A stretch of 16,063 bases of DNA from an uncultured Comamonadaceae bacterium. Lineage in GTDB: Bacteria > Pseudomonadota > Gammaproteobacteria > Burkholderiales > Burkholderiaceae. The translations under genes were made by a program, and so were the position numbers. Positions 6,521-14,390 of this stretch are shown here, piece by piece. Location of the stretch: NCBI GenBank assembly GCA_946482115.1, contig CAMLQP010000039.1, forward strand, positions 1 to 16,063, given 5' to 3'. Below the pieces are notes generated by a model. The model saw only the letters and a list, made by a program, of their open reading frames with translations, was not told the origin of the DNA and did no database searches. Position 1 is the stretch's first letter. Each line of letters opens with the position of its first letter.

Positions 6521-7729
6521 TCAGACCCGGCTCAGCAGCTTGGCGGCATTGACCACAACCTTGATTTCCTCCGCCGGCACGCTGGCCTTGACTTCGTAGG
6601 CGCGCTCCAGCGTGTCGCGCAGGGCCGGCTCGCCCATCGGCAGGCCCTGGCGGCCCACGATGCTGAACGCCAGCGGCGCGTTGGCGCGCCGCCCCCGGCG
6701 CACCACCACGGCCACCTCGTCGTTGGCCAGCCGCACGTAACTCCCGGGCGGGTAGATGCCCAGCGTCTTCACCAGCGCCGCGCCGATGGCGTTCGGCTCA
6801 CCGGCCTCGTTGAGGTAGATGGCGCGCGCGGCCTGCTGCGGCGCCAGGCCGGGCCGGCTGCGGCGCGGGCTCAGCCGCGCCACGAACACATCCACCAGGT
6901 GCAGCAGCTGCTGGGCAGCGCCGAGATCGGTCTTGCCGGCTGGATAGCCGTCACCCTGGGGCGTTTCGTGGTGATCGGCCACCAGCTGGAGCCAGCAGGT
7001 GTCACCCACGCCCAACGCCTTCAGCAGCTGCAGGCTGCGCAGCGGATGGCTGTGGATTTCCTCCCGCTGGCCGTCGGTGACGGGGCCGGCCTGCTTGAGC
7101 AGTTCGTCCTGCAGGCGGGCCATGCCGATGTTCATGGTGATGGCGGCCCGGAACAGCGACTGGCGTTCGCCCGCCGGAACCCCGGCCACAGGCGCCACCA
7201 GCTCGCACATGACGGCGCACAGCAGCGCGTGCGAGGCGCAATAGCTGAGGGTTCTGTCGTGCAAAAGCAACAACAACATGAACAAGGCATCGTCGGGCCG
7301 CATCTGGACCAGACGCTGCGCACGGGCTTCCAGGACCACCAGCCGGCTCACGAAGTCGTGCGCCTCGGCATTCTGGTGCAGCAGCGTGGCCAGCGCGGCC
7401 TGCAGGTCGGGCCATGCGGTCACCGGATCCATGTTGTCCGGCTGCTCGGCGGTGCTGAGCTCCGTGGGGCGCGTCGCCTCGGCCAGCTTGTTGATGCTCT
7501 CGTTGCGCCGGACCATGCGGTCCAGCTGCGTGGTGTAGCTATAGGTCCAGGCCTTGAAGTCGGACTCCAGCACCACCGGCGAATGTGCCATCAGGTTGAT
7601 GCGGTGGCGCTCGGTTTCTATCACTTCGCCCTTGCGCAGCAACAGCGTGCCGTCGGCCTCCCACACGTTGATCGGTATGGGAGCCCCCAGGGGTATGGTG
7701 TCCAAGGGCAACGGAACGTAGAACGACAT
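6521..7729 (-). CDS. HD-GYP-domain protein with degenerate HD motif
   Basis: A 402-residue protein. The N-terminal region (about 1-60) resembles the beta-rich domain preceding many HD-GYP domains (GTLLLRKGEVI). The HD-GYP-like domain covers about 145-340. The GYP loop is intact: HHETPQGDGYP with His253, His254, Glu255 and GDGYP at 259-263. His167, His226/228 and Asp280 are also present. The central metal-binding His-Asp pair, expected in an LLHDIGK-like segment, is replaced by Met199-Asn200 (ITMNIGM). c-di-GMP hydrolysis is therefore doubtful, and the protein may instead bind the nucleotide or a GGDEF partner. The C-terminal IYPPGSYVRLAND segment (325-337) is shared with the divergent HD-GYP protein. 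The ATG at 7729 is the first in frame, with no clear Shine-Dalgarno sequence. Confidence 0.88.
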   Translation of the reverse strand: MSFYVPLPLDTIPLGAPIPINVWEADGTLLLRKGEVIETERHRINLMAHSPVVLESDFKAWTYSYTTQLDRMVRRNESINKLAEATRPTELSTAEQPDNMDPVTAWPDLQAALATLLHQNAEAHDFVSRLVVLEARAQRLVQMRPDDALFMLLLLLHDRTLSYCASHALLCAVMCELVAPVAGVPAGERQSLFRAAITMNIGMARLQDELLKQAGPVTDGQREEIHSHPLRSLQLLKALGVGDTCWLQLVADHHETPQGDGYPAGKTDLGAAQQLLHLVDVFVARLSPRRSRPGLAPQQAARAIYLNEAGEPNAIGAALVKTLGIYPPGSYVRLANDEVAVVVRRGRRANAPLAFSIVGRQGLPMGEPALRDTLERAYEVKASVPAEEIKVVVNAAKLLSRV

Positions 7730-7821
7730 GAAAGAAATGGACAGCTATGCCCAATAAATGTGAACAAGTTTAGCCATAATGACCTTCAGCACCCAAGCGG
7801 GTTCCTCGCCCCGACCAGACG
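7730..7821. promoter_or_regulatory. Divergent promoter region between two HD-GYP genes
   Basis: This 92-base region separates the two divergent HD-GYP genes and is clearly more AT-rich than its surroundings, as expected for promoters. A CATAAT hexamer at 7775-7780 is a reasonable -10 element for the plus-strand gene, giving a leader of about 35 bases, but no good -35 is seen at the right distance. For the minus strand only weak matches were found. The shared region could allow joint control of both genes. Confidence 0.4.
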
Positions 7822-9120
7822 ATGAAAGAGAGCCCACTGCCGTCCATCGATGTCGCCGACCTTCGCGTCGGAGTCTTCGTACACCTGGATCTGGGCTGGA
7901 TGGACCATCCCTTTCCTCTCAGCAGTTTCAAGATCACCAGCCAGCAGCAGATCGACACCATCCGCTCGCTCGGCGTGGCGAAGGTGCGCTGGTCGCCGGA
8001 CCGGAGCGATCCGCCCGAATCCGCCGCCCCGCCGGCCGGTGCCAGCGCCCCTGACGACGCGGCCGATGCGCCGCACCCGGCGGCCGCGGCACGCAGCGCG
8101 GCCGATCTGGAGCGCCAGGCCCGCCGTGCGCTGCTCAATGCCCAGAGCCACAGCCTGATGGTCTGTGAGCGCCACTACACCGACGCGGCGCGCAGCTACC
8201 GCCAGGTGGTGGAGGAAATGGACCAGCGCCCGCAGGAGGCACGCGAACACGCCCAGGCCGTGGTTCGCGGTTTCGTCGACCAGATGCTGGGCAACGGCGA
8301 GTCGGTGATCCGGCTGCTGTCCGAGGGCCTGGGCGACCGCGCGTCGCTGCACTCGGTGAACGTGACCGTGCTGTGCCTGTTGCTGGGCAAGGCGATGGGA
8401 CTGGACCAGGAGGCGCTCAACGACCTCGGCAACGCCTCGCTGATGCACGACGTGGGCAAATCGCGCCTGCCGGATCGCGTGCGGTTCCGCGAAGAACACT
8501 TCACGCCGGCCGAGCACAAGCTCTACCAGGGCCATGTCGGGCACGGCGCGGCGCTCACCCGGCAGATGGGATTCTCCATGCCCACGCTGCTGGGCATCTC
8601 GCAGCACCACGAGATGGAAGACGGCAGCGGCTTCCCGCTCGGACTCAAAGGCGACAAGATCAGCCCGCTGGCTCGCATCCTGGCGCTGGTCAACCGCTAC
8701 GACAACCTTTGCAACCCCGGCAACCCGTCGGGCGCGCTGACGCCGCACGAGGCGCTGTCGCTGATCTTCGCCCAGATGAAGGCCCGCTTCGACATGAACA
8801 CGCTGGGAGCCTTCATCCGCATGATGGGCGTCTACCCGCCGGGTTCGGTGGTGCAGCTGGCGGACTCGCGCTACGCCATGGTGGTGTCGGTCAATTCCTC
8901 GCGCCCGCTGCGTCCGCGCATCATCGTGCACGAACCGGCCGTGCCCAAGGACGAAGCCCTGATCATCGACCTTGAAACCCGGCCCGAGCTGGGCATCAAG
9001 CGCAGTGTGCGCCCCTTGCAGCTGCCCCGCGCGACCATCGACTACCTCTCGCCGCGCCAGCGCATCTGTTACTACTTCGAACGCGCCGCGGACCCGCTGG
9101 TGGCCGCCGCGGTCGCATGA
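7822..9120 (+). CDS. HD-GYP c-di-GMP phosphodiesterase with N-terminal DUF3391-type domain
   Basis: A 432-residue protein. The N-terminal segment (about 5-55, with DLRVGVFVHLDLGWMDHPF and SLGVAKVRW) matches the DUF3391-type domain commonly fused to HD-GYP. An Ala/Pro-rich linker (about 58-95) follows, then the HD-GYP domain (about 130-350). The catalytic pair is intact at His209-Asp210 (LMHDVGK). The second motif is HHEMEDGSGFP (262-272), with Phe in place of Tyr, a tolerated variant. It is expected to hydrolyse c-di-GMP to pGpG or GMP in the cytoplasm. A VYPPGSVVQLAD segment near the end matches the divergent HD-GYP gene. The stop TGA overlaps the start of the GGDEF-EAL gene (ATGA), which suggests translational coupling. 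The regulatory input is not evident. Confidence 0.93.
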   Translation: MKESPLPSIDVADLRVGVFVHLDLGWMDHPFPLSSFKITSQQQIDTIRSLGVAKVRWSPDRSDPPESAAPPAGASAPDDAADAPHPAAAARSAADLERQARRALLNAQSHSLMVCERHYTDAARSYRQVVEEMDQRPQEAREHAQAVVRGFVDQMLGNGESVIRLLSEGLGDRASLHSVNVTVLCLLLGKAMGLDQEALNDLGNASLMHDVGKSRLPDRVRFREEHFTPAEHKLYQGHVGHGAALTRQMGFSMPTLLGISQHHEMEDGSGFPLGLKGDKISPLARILALVNRYDNLCNPGNPSGALTPHEALSLIFAQMKARFDMNTLGAFIRMMGVYPPGSVVQLADSRYAMVVSVNSSRPLRPRIIVHEPAVPKDEALIIDLETRPELGIKRSVRPLQLPRATIDYLSPRQRICYYFERAADPLVAAAVA

Positions 9121-11522
9121 TGCGGCTGGACTGGGCGCCACTGATCGAGGGCGTGCTCGAGGCCGTCTGGGTCGTGGATCCGGTAAATCTGCGCCTGGTC
9201 GCCGTCAACCGCGCCGCCTGCCGGCTGCAGGGTCTGGAAAACGAGGACATGCTGGGCCGCCCGGTGGTGGATTTCACCGCCACGCCCGAGGACCTGTTCT
9301 TCTGGGAGGACGTGGCGGCGGGCCAGGCCGACCACATCCAGTCCGAGACCCTGCTGCGCCACAGCAGCGGCGAATCCGTCCAGGTCGAGCGCCGCGTCAG
9401 CCGCCTGTCGCTGCCTGACGGCCAGCGCTACTACGTGGTCGGCATCCTGGACCGGACCCTGCAGCGGCGCGCCGAAAGCGAGCTGGAAAAACTGATCGCC
9501 GAACTGCGCGCCACGCTGGAGTCGACAGCCGATGGCATCCTGGTGTGCGACCTCGAAGGGCACATCCGCGGCTACAACCGCAACTTCACGCGCCTTTGGG
9601 GTCTGCCGGAACACCTGCAGCAGACCCGTGACGACGCCGCCATCCACAGCTTCCTGCAGCAGCAGGCGGCCGACAGCGAGAACTACCACCAGCGGCTGCA
9701 GCAGATCCTGCGCACGCCGCTGCTCGAATGCACCGACATCCTGGTGCTGCGCACCGGACGCGTGCTCGAGCGCGTGACACTGCCGCAGTACGGGCGCGGC
9801 CGGCCCATTGGCCGGGTGTATTCGTTTCGCGACATCACCGAACGCCTGGCCGCCGAAAGCCAGCTGCAGCTCGCGGCCAAAGTGTTCGAATCCAGCCTGG
9901 ACGCCATCTTCGTCACCGACCCGGAGTACCGCGTCGTCATGGCCAACCCCATGGCCGCGCGGCTCATGGAGTGCGAAGCCGCGGATCTGGTGGGCACCTC
10001 GTCGCGCGACCTGTTCTTCTCGCCCAACGACCCGGACCTGAACCGGCGCATCGCCGACCAGCTGATGGCCCAGGGTTTCTGGGAGGGCGAGGTCTGGCAC
10101 CGCCGCCACGACGGTGCCGCCTTCGCGGTGCTGGCCTCCTGGGTGCTGTTGGCCGATGCCGACGGCCACCCGCGCCACACCATCGTCTTCGCCAAGGACC
10201 TGACCGAAAAGCTCGCGGCCCAGCAGCGCATCGAGCAGCTGGCCTACAGCGACCCGCTGACCGGCCTGCCCAACCGGCTGCTGCTGACCGAGCGCGTGGA
10301 GTACGCGCTGAGCATGGCGCAGCGCGACGGCAAACCCTTCGCCATCCTGTTCCTGGACCTGGACCGCTTCAAGCACATCAACGATTCGCTGGGCCACCTG
10401 TTCGGCGACCGCGTGCTGCAGGAGGTGGCGCAACGCCTCAAGGGTTGCCTGCGCCAGACCGACACCCTGTGCCGCCTGGGCGGCGACGAGTTCGTGGTGC
10501 ACCTGCACGAGGCCGAGGCACGTGCGGCCGAGCTGACTGCCCAGCGCATCCTGGACGCCATCTCGCGCCCCATCGAGCTCGATGGCATGGCCTTCACGCT
10601 GGGCTGCAGCATCGGCGTGGCCATGTATCCGGACGACGGCCGCACGCTGGACGAGCTGATCCAGCACGCCGACACGGCGATGTACCGGGTCAAGGAACGC
10701 GGCAAGGGCAACTTCCGCTTCTACCAGCCGCAGATGAACGTGGACCTGCTGGCGCGCATGAAGATGGACCAGGCCATGCGCGAGGCGCTGGCCGAGAACC
10801 GCTTCGAACTGCACTACCAGCCCCAGGTGGCCACCACCGACGGCCGTCTGCTGGCCTGCGAGGCCCTGCTGCGCTGGACCGACCCGGTGCTGGGCACGGT
10901 GTCGCCCGCGGTGTTCATTCCGGTGGCCGAGGAATCGGGCCTGATCGTGCACATTGGCCTGTGGGTGCTGGGCGAAGCCGCCCGCCAGGCCGCGCGATGG
11001 CAGCGCGAAGGGCGCCCGGTGCGGGTGTCGGTCAACGTTTCGGCGCTGCAGTTCCAGCAGGCGCGCTTCGTGGACACCGTGGCCGCCACGCTGGCCGAAC
11101 ACGGACTGGCGCCCGACCTACTGGAGCTGGAGCTGACCGAGTCCATCCTGATACACGACGCCGACGAGGCACTGGAGCGGCTGCGCGCGCTGGCCGCCCT
11201 GGGTCTGCACCTGGCCATCGACGACTTCGGCACCGGCTACTCGTCGCTGGCCTACCTCAAGCAGTTTCCCATCCACAAGCTCAAGATCGACCGCTCTTTC
11301 GTCCAGCACCTGCCGGCGCAGAGCAGCGACCGGGCCATCGTCAGCGCCATCGTGCAGATGGGCCGCGCGCTCGACCTGGCGGTGGTGGCCGAAGGCGTGG
11401 AAACCGAGGCACAACGCCAGTTCCTGGCCGACATCGGCTGCACCCAGTACCAGGGTTTCCTGTACGCGCCTGGCCTGCCGGCCGCGCGTTTCGAGTCGCT
11501 GCTCAGCCCACCAGCCAGCTGA
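9117..11522 (+). CDS. PAS-PAS-PAS-GGDEF-EAL dual-domain c-di-GMP turnover protein
   Basis: An 801-residue protein, soluble by inspection. Three PAS-like modules lie at about residues 6-120, 130-245 and 255-370; the second ends in FRDITER and the third in KDLTEK. The GGDEF domain (about 375-540) has DLDRFKHIND, an intact GGDEF at 455-459 and an I-site RQTD at 446-449. The EAL domain (about 555-795) retains EALLRW (582-587), NVSALQF, ELELTES, DDFGTGYSS (702-710) and the AEGVET segment (from 758). Both cyclase and phosphodiesterase activities are thus possible. In the family one domain often dominates, and which does here cannot be read from sequence. It begins with ATGATG overlapping the preceding HD-GYP stop by 4 bases. 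Its TGA (11520-11522) directly abuts the stop of the opposite-strand gene. Confidence 0.95.
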   Translation: MMRLDWAPLIEGVLEAVWVVDPVNLRLVAVNRAACRLQGLENEDMLGRPVVDFTATPEDLFFWEDVAAGQADHIQSETLLRHSSGESVQVERRVSRLSLPDGQRYYVVGILDRTLQRRAESELEKLIAELRATLESTADGILVCDLEGHIRGYNRNFTRLWGLPEHLQQTRDDAAIHSFLQQQAADSENYHQRLQQILRTPLLECTDILVLRTGRVLERVTLPQYGRGRPIGRVYSFRDITERLAAESQLQLAAKVFESSLDAIFVTDPEYRVVMANPMAARLMECEAADLVGTSSRDLFFSPNDPDLNRRIADQLMAQGFWEGEVWHRRHDGAAFAVLASWVLLADADGHPRHTIVFAKDLTEKLAAQQRIEQLAYSDPLTGLPNRLLLTERVEYALSMAQRDGKPFAILFLDLDRFKHINDSLGHLFGDRVLQEVAQRLKGCLRQTDTLCRLGGDEFVVHLHEAEARAAELTAQRILDAISRPIELDGMAFTLGCSIGVAMYPDDGRTLDELIQHADTAMYRVKERGKGNFRFYQPQMNVDLLARMKMDQAMREALAENRFELHYQPQVATTDGRLLACEALLRWTDPVLGTVSPAVFIPVAEESGLIVHIGLWVLGEAARQAARWQREGRPVRVSVNVSALQFQQARFVDTVAATLAEHGLAPDLLELELTESILIHDADEALERLRALAALGLHLAIDDFGTGYSSLAYLKQFPIHKLKIDRSFVQHLPAQSSDRAIVSAIVQMGRALDLAVVAEGVETEAQRQFLADIGCTQYQGFLYAPGLPAARFESLLSPPAS

Positions 11523-12053
11523 TCAGGTGGTCGACCGGGCCCATTGCGCCAGGTCGTCGGGCTTGACCTGGCCCAGCTTGCGGTGAGCCACCGCGCCATC
11601 GGCACCGAACACCACCGTGAACGGCAGCGCGCCGCTGCTGTTGCCCAGCGACTTGCCCAGCTCGGTGCCGCCCAGCCCGCCCATGCCCACCGGGAAATCG
11701 ATGGGGATGTTCTGCACGAAACGCCGCACCGCGCTGGGCTGGTCGATGGCCAGGCCCAGGAACTGCCACCCCTTGGCGCGCTGTTCGCGGTAGAAGGTGT
11801 TGAGCAGCGGCAGCTCCTCCACGCAGGGCGGGCACCAGGTGGCCCAGAAATTGACCAGCAGCGGCCGGCCGCGCAGGCTGGCCATGGACAGTGTCGCGTC
11901 GCCCTGCGGCGTCTCGAAGCTCAGTCCCCACCAGGCGGCCTCGGCGCCGCTGTCCACCGCGTGGGGCTGGAAACGCCACCACGCCAGGCCGCCACCGGCC
12001 AGCGCCGCCAGGGCGGCCACGCCGCCGGTCAGCCATCCGCGTCTGTTCTTCAT
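11523..12053 (-). CDS. TlpA/ResA-like membrane-anchored thioredoxin-fold protein
   Basis: A 176-residue protein. The N-terminus MKNRRGWLTGG with a hydrophobic stretch (about 7-26) is a signal anchor or signal peptide; the twin Arg is only loosely Tat-like. A thioredoxin-fold domain follows (about 40-172). The redox motif is WATWCPPC (71-78; Cys74 and Cys77), with the expected cis-Pro at Pro144 (ALPFTVV). Such proteins reduce or exchange disulfides in the periplasm, often for cytochrome c maturation, but no cyt c genes are nearby. The ATG at 12053 is preferred to a longer frame from 12209, which lies inside the upstream gene and encodes unlikely sequence. An AGGAA site lies about 10 bases upstream. 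It starts 2 bases after the stop of the 201-residue gene, so the two are surely co-transcribed. Confidence 0.9.
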   Translation of the reverse strand: MKNRRGWLTGGVAALAALAGGGLAWWRFQPHAVDSGAEAAWWGLSFETPQGDATLSMASLRGRPLLVNFWATWCPPCVEELPLLNTFYREQRAKGWQFLGLAIDQPSAVRRFVQNIPIDFPVGMGGLGGTELGKSLGNSSGALPFTVVFGADGAVAHRKLGQVKPDDLAQWARSTT

Positions 12054-12055
12054 GT

Positions 12056-12661
12056 CTAAGGTGTTTCCTGTTCGGCCAGCAAGGCCCTGAGTGCCGCCAT
12101 GTCGCCGCGCGGCTTGCGGCCCTGGGCATCGGGCAGCAGCGCGCCGCGCTGGTCGTCGCGGTCGTGAATCATCAGGTGGACACCGATCCACTCGCCAAGT
12201 TCCTCGCAACGGCTGCGCAGGCTCAGCGCCTCCACGGGTTCGCCCCTGAAACCCCTCACCGTGCGCGGCTCGTAGTCCACCTGGTGTTCGATCAGCGCAA
12301 TTTCCGCCGATTTGGGGTCGTCGCAGAACAGCTGCAGGTAGATGTCCGACAGGCGGGTGGCGGTGCCGTTCCAGACCGCGCCACCGACGTGGGGGCGGAA
12401 TTCGGCCAGCCGCTCCATCCAGACCAGCGCCAGCTCACGCAGCGCGCGCAGCTCGGCCGGCTGGGTGTCGGCGTGGAACAGCGCGATGTGCTCGCGCACG
12501 GCCTCCTCCACCAGCACGTTGTCGGGCAGCTCGGTGCGGGCCGGCAGGCCCAGGCTCTTCAGCGCGCGCTGTTTGGCCGGGCCGTATTCCAGCCCGTCAT
12601 CGACCACCAGGCGGGCGGCGGCGGCGGCGATCTCGCGCTTCACGGTGTCCTTGCTGTCCAT
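12056..12661 (-). CDS. Conserved hypothetical protein (201 aa), upstream partner of thioredoxin-like gene
   Basis: A 201-residue, apparently cytoplasmic protein with no signal peptide or membrane segment. I do not recognise the family. The N-terminal 60 residues are helical and charged. The centre contains GGAVWNGTATRLSDIYLQLF (94-113, exactly twenty residues), then CDDPKSAEIALIEHQVDY. The pattern of strand, G-x-x-x-N-G, and later DDPK with an acidic strand faintly recalls nucleotidyltransferase folds, but this is speculation. The ATG at 12661 is chosen because the frame continuing upstream is antisense to mpl and has the composition of a shadow frame. The gene is divergent from mpl across 39 bases, and its stop is 2 bases from the thioredoxin-like start. 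Function unknown. Confidence 0.78.
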   Translation of the reverse strand: MDSKDTVKREIAAAAARLVVDDGLEYGPAKQRALKSLGLPARTELPDNVLVEEAVREHIALFHADTQPAELRALRELALVWMERLAEFRPHVGGAVWNGTATRLSDIYLQLFCDDPKSAEIALIEHQVDYEPRTVRGFRGEPVEALSLRSRCEELGEWIGVHLMIHDRDDQRGALLPDAQGRKPRGDMAALRALLAEQETP

Positions 12662-12688
12662 GGCCGGGATTGTGCCTCGCGGGGCCCC

Positions 12689-12694
12689 GATAAT
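12689..12694 (+). promoter_or_regulatory. Possible -10 element for mpl
   Basis: GATAAT matches the TATAAT consensus at 5 of 6 bases and ends 6 bases before the mpl ATG. If used, transcription would start at or next to the start codon, giving a leaderless mRNA. No Shine-Dalgarno sequence is visible before this ATG, which fits. No good -35 was found 15-19 bases upstream, so confidence is low. Confidence 0.35.
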
Positions 12695-12700
12695 CGCCGC

Positions 12701-14080
12701 ATGCACATCCATATCCTCGGTATCTGCGGGACCTTCATGGGCGGTGTCGCCGCCCTGGCCCGCGAGGCAGGCCACACCGTCACCGGCTGTGACGCCGGCG
12801 TCTACCCCCCCATGAGCGACCAGCTGCGCGCGCTGGGCATCGACCTGATCGAAGGCTTCGGCGCCGACCAGATGGCCCTGAAACCCGATGTGTTCGTGAT
12901 CGGCAACGTGGTCAGCCGCGCACGCCTGCCCGACGGCTCGCCGAAGTTCCCGCTGATGGAAGCCATCCTCGACGCCGGCCTGCCCTACACCAGCGGCCCG
13001 CAGTGGATGAGCGAACACATCCTGCAAGGCCGTCACGTGCTGGCCGTGGCGGGCACGCACGGCAAGACCACCACCACCTCTATGCTGGCGTGGGTGCTGG
13101 AACACGCGGGGCTCAAGCCCGGCTTTCTGGTGGGCGGTGTGCCGTTGAACTTCGGCGTCTCCGCGCGCCTGGGGGCAGGTGCACCGTTCGTCATCGAGGC
13201 GGACGAATACGACACCGCCTTCTTCGACAAACGCAGCAAGTTCGTGCACTACCGCCCGCGCACCGCCGTCCTCAACAACCTGGAGTTCGACCACGCCGAC
13301 ATCTTCGATTCGTTGGCCGACATCGAACGCCAGTTCCACCACCTGGTGCGCACCGTGCCGCCCTCGGGCCGCGTGGTCTTCAACGGGCTGGAGGAAAGCC
13401 TGGCGCGCGTGCTGCACCAGGGTTGCTGGAGCGAGCAGCGCAGCTTCGGCAGCGCGGTGAGCGACTTCGCCGCCGACGGCGAGCCGCACGACTTCGCCGT
13501 GCTGCAGGCTGGCCGCGAAGTGGCCCGGGTACGCTGGGGCGTGGGCGGCGTGCACAACCAGCTCAATGCGCTCGCGGCCATCGCGGCGGCGGAGCACCTG
13601 GGCGTGCCGCCCGCGCGGGCGGCCGAGGCACTGGGCGCGTTCCAGAACGTCAAGCGCCGCATGGAACGGCGTGGCACGGTGAACGGCGTCACGGTCTACG
13701 ACGACTTCGCCCACCACCCCACCGCGATACGCACCACGGTGGATGGATTGCGCCGCCAGGTCGGCGCGGCGCGCATCCTGGCCATCTTCGAGCCGCGCAG
13801 CAACACCATGAAGCTGGGCACCATGAAAAGCCAGCTGCCCTGGAGCCTGGAACAGGCCGATCTGGCCTTCTGCCACAGCGGCGGCCTGGGCTGGGACGCG
13901 GCCGAGGCACTGGCGCCCATGGGCGCGCGTGCCCAGGTGGCGGGCGACATCGGCACGCTGGTGGCGCAGGTGATGGCCGCCGTGTTGCCCGGCGACCAGC
14001 TGCTGTGCATGAGCAACGGCGGCTTCGGCGGCATCCACCAGAAGCTGCTGGACGCGCTGAAGCTGAAGTTCAGTAGCTGA
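12701..14080 (+). CDS. mpl: UDP-N-acetylmuramate:L-alanyl-gamma-D-glutamyl-meso-diaminopimelate ligase
   Basis: A 459-residue Mur-ligase-family enzyme of peptidoglycan recycling. It joins recovered murein tripeptide to UDP-MurNAc using ATP in the cytoplasm. The N-terminal nucleotide-sugar fold starts MHIHILGICGTFMGGVA, typical of Mpl rather than MurC. The ATP-binding loop is GTHGKTTTT at 118-126. Later come EADEYDTAFFDKRSKF, NNLEFDHADIF, RRMERRG and YDDFAHHPTAI (from Tyr333), then EPRSNTMK. The length is normal for Mpl. The ATG at 12701 is chosen because it starts exactly at the conserved MHIHILG. Upstream in-frame sequence is antisense to the 201-residue gene. The 3' end overlaps the convergent small gene by 11 bases. 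Confidence 0.95.
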   Translation: MHIHILGICGTFMGGVAALAREAGHTVTGCDAGVYPPMSDQLRALGIDLIEGFGADQMALKPDVFVIGNVVSRARLPDGSPKFPLMEAILDAGLPYTSGPQWMSEHILQGRHVLAVAGTHGKTTTTSMLAWVLEHAGLKPGFLVGGVPLNFGVSARLGAGAPFVIEADEYDTAFFDKRSKFVHYRPRTAVLNNLEFDHADIFDSLADIERQFHHLVRTVPPSGRVVFNGLEESLARVLHQGCWSEQRSFGSAVSDFAADGEPHDFAVLQAGREVARVRWGVGGVHNQLNALAAIAAAEHLGVPPARAAEALGAFQNVKRRMERRGTVNGVTVYDDFAHHPTAIRTTVDGLRRQVGAARILAIFEPRSNTMKLGTMKSQLPWSLEQADLAFCHSGGLGWDAAEALAPMGARAQVAGDIGTLVAQVMAAVLPGDQLLCMSNGGFGGIHQKLLDALKLKFSS

Positions 14081-14390
14081 CGGTCAGCGAAGGCACGTCC
14101 ACCCGAACAACCGGCTTGGCCAGGGCCGAACTGGCGGCACGCGCGAAATCCTGCGCCCAGGGCCTGAAAGCCTCTTGCGAGAAGCGGCTCTGGCCAGCCG
14201 CCATGGCGATGGCCACCACCTTGTCGGCCAGCAGCACCTTGCCGGTGGGGCGCAGGGGCTCGCAGCCCAGCTCGGTGAACTGCTGGTCCAGCCAGGCGCG
14301 CGCCTGATCGTGCGGCAGCGGCTGGACTTCCTCCAGATCGAACGGGTACTGGGTGTGGTCACCCCAGCTCACGATCACTTGGCAGCGCAT
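14070..14390 (-). CDS. Small conserved hypothetical protein (106 aa)
   Basis: A 106-residue soluble protein, MRCQVIVSWGDHTQYPFDL at its start, with no signal peptide. I do not recognise the family. It reads as an alternating strand/helix protein with an acidic N-terminal half (DLEEVQ) and a helical middle (SQEAFRPWAQDFARAASSAL). The ATG at 14390 is preferred to an upstream in-frame ATG at 14447 because AGGAGA lies about 8 bases before it. The final 11 bases overlap the mpl 3' end on the other strand. It lies 58 bases downstream of aroG in the same direction, so read-through from aroG is possible. Function unknown. Confidence 0.72.
   Translation of the reverse strand: MRCQVIVSWGDHTQYPFDLEEVQPLPHDQARAWLDQQFTELGCEPLRPTGKVLLADKVVAIAMAAGQSRFSQEAFRPWAQDFARAASSALAKPVVRVDVPSLTVSY

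Noticed and set aside
7251..7256. The His158-Asp159 pair in the degenerate HD-GYP protein as the catalytic HD
   Set aside because: It falls in the first helix, before the conserved His167, where HD-GYP proteins do not have the catalytic pair; the true position holds Met199-Asn200.
6446..7825. A 459-codon plus-strand frame across the degenerate HD-GYP gene
   Set aside because: The minus-strand frame has HHE and GDGYP motifs and plausible start context; this one is its shadow and begins inside the intergenic repeat.
9072..11102. A 676-codon minus-strand open frame antisense to the GGDEF-EAL gene
   Set aside because: It covers a clear multi-domain gene on the plus strand and has low-complexity shadow composition (Gln/His/Val/Gly) with no motif.
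12056..14038. A 660-codon minus-strand open frame spanning mpl and the 201-residue gene
   Set aside because: Only the last 201 codons look like a real protein. The upstream part is antisense to mpl, His/Gly/Ala-rich and featureless, as expected of a shadow frame in GC-rich DNA.
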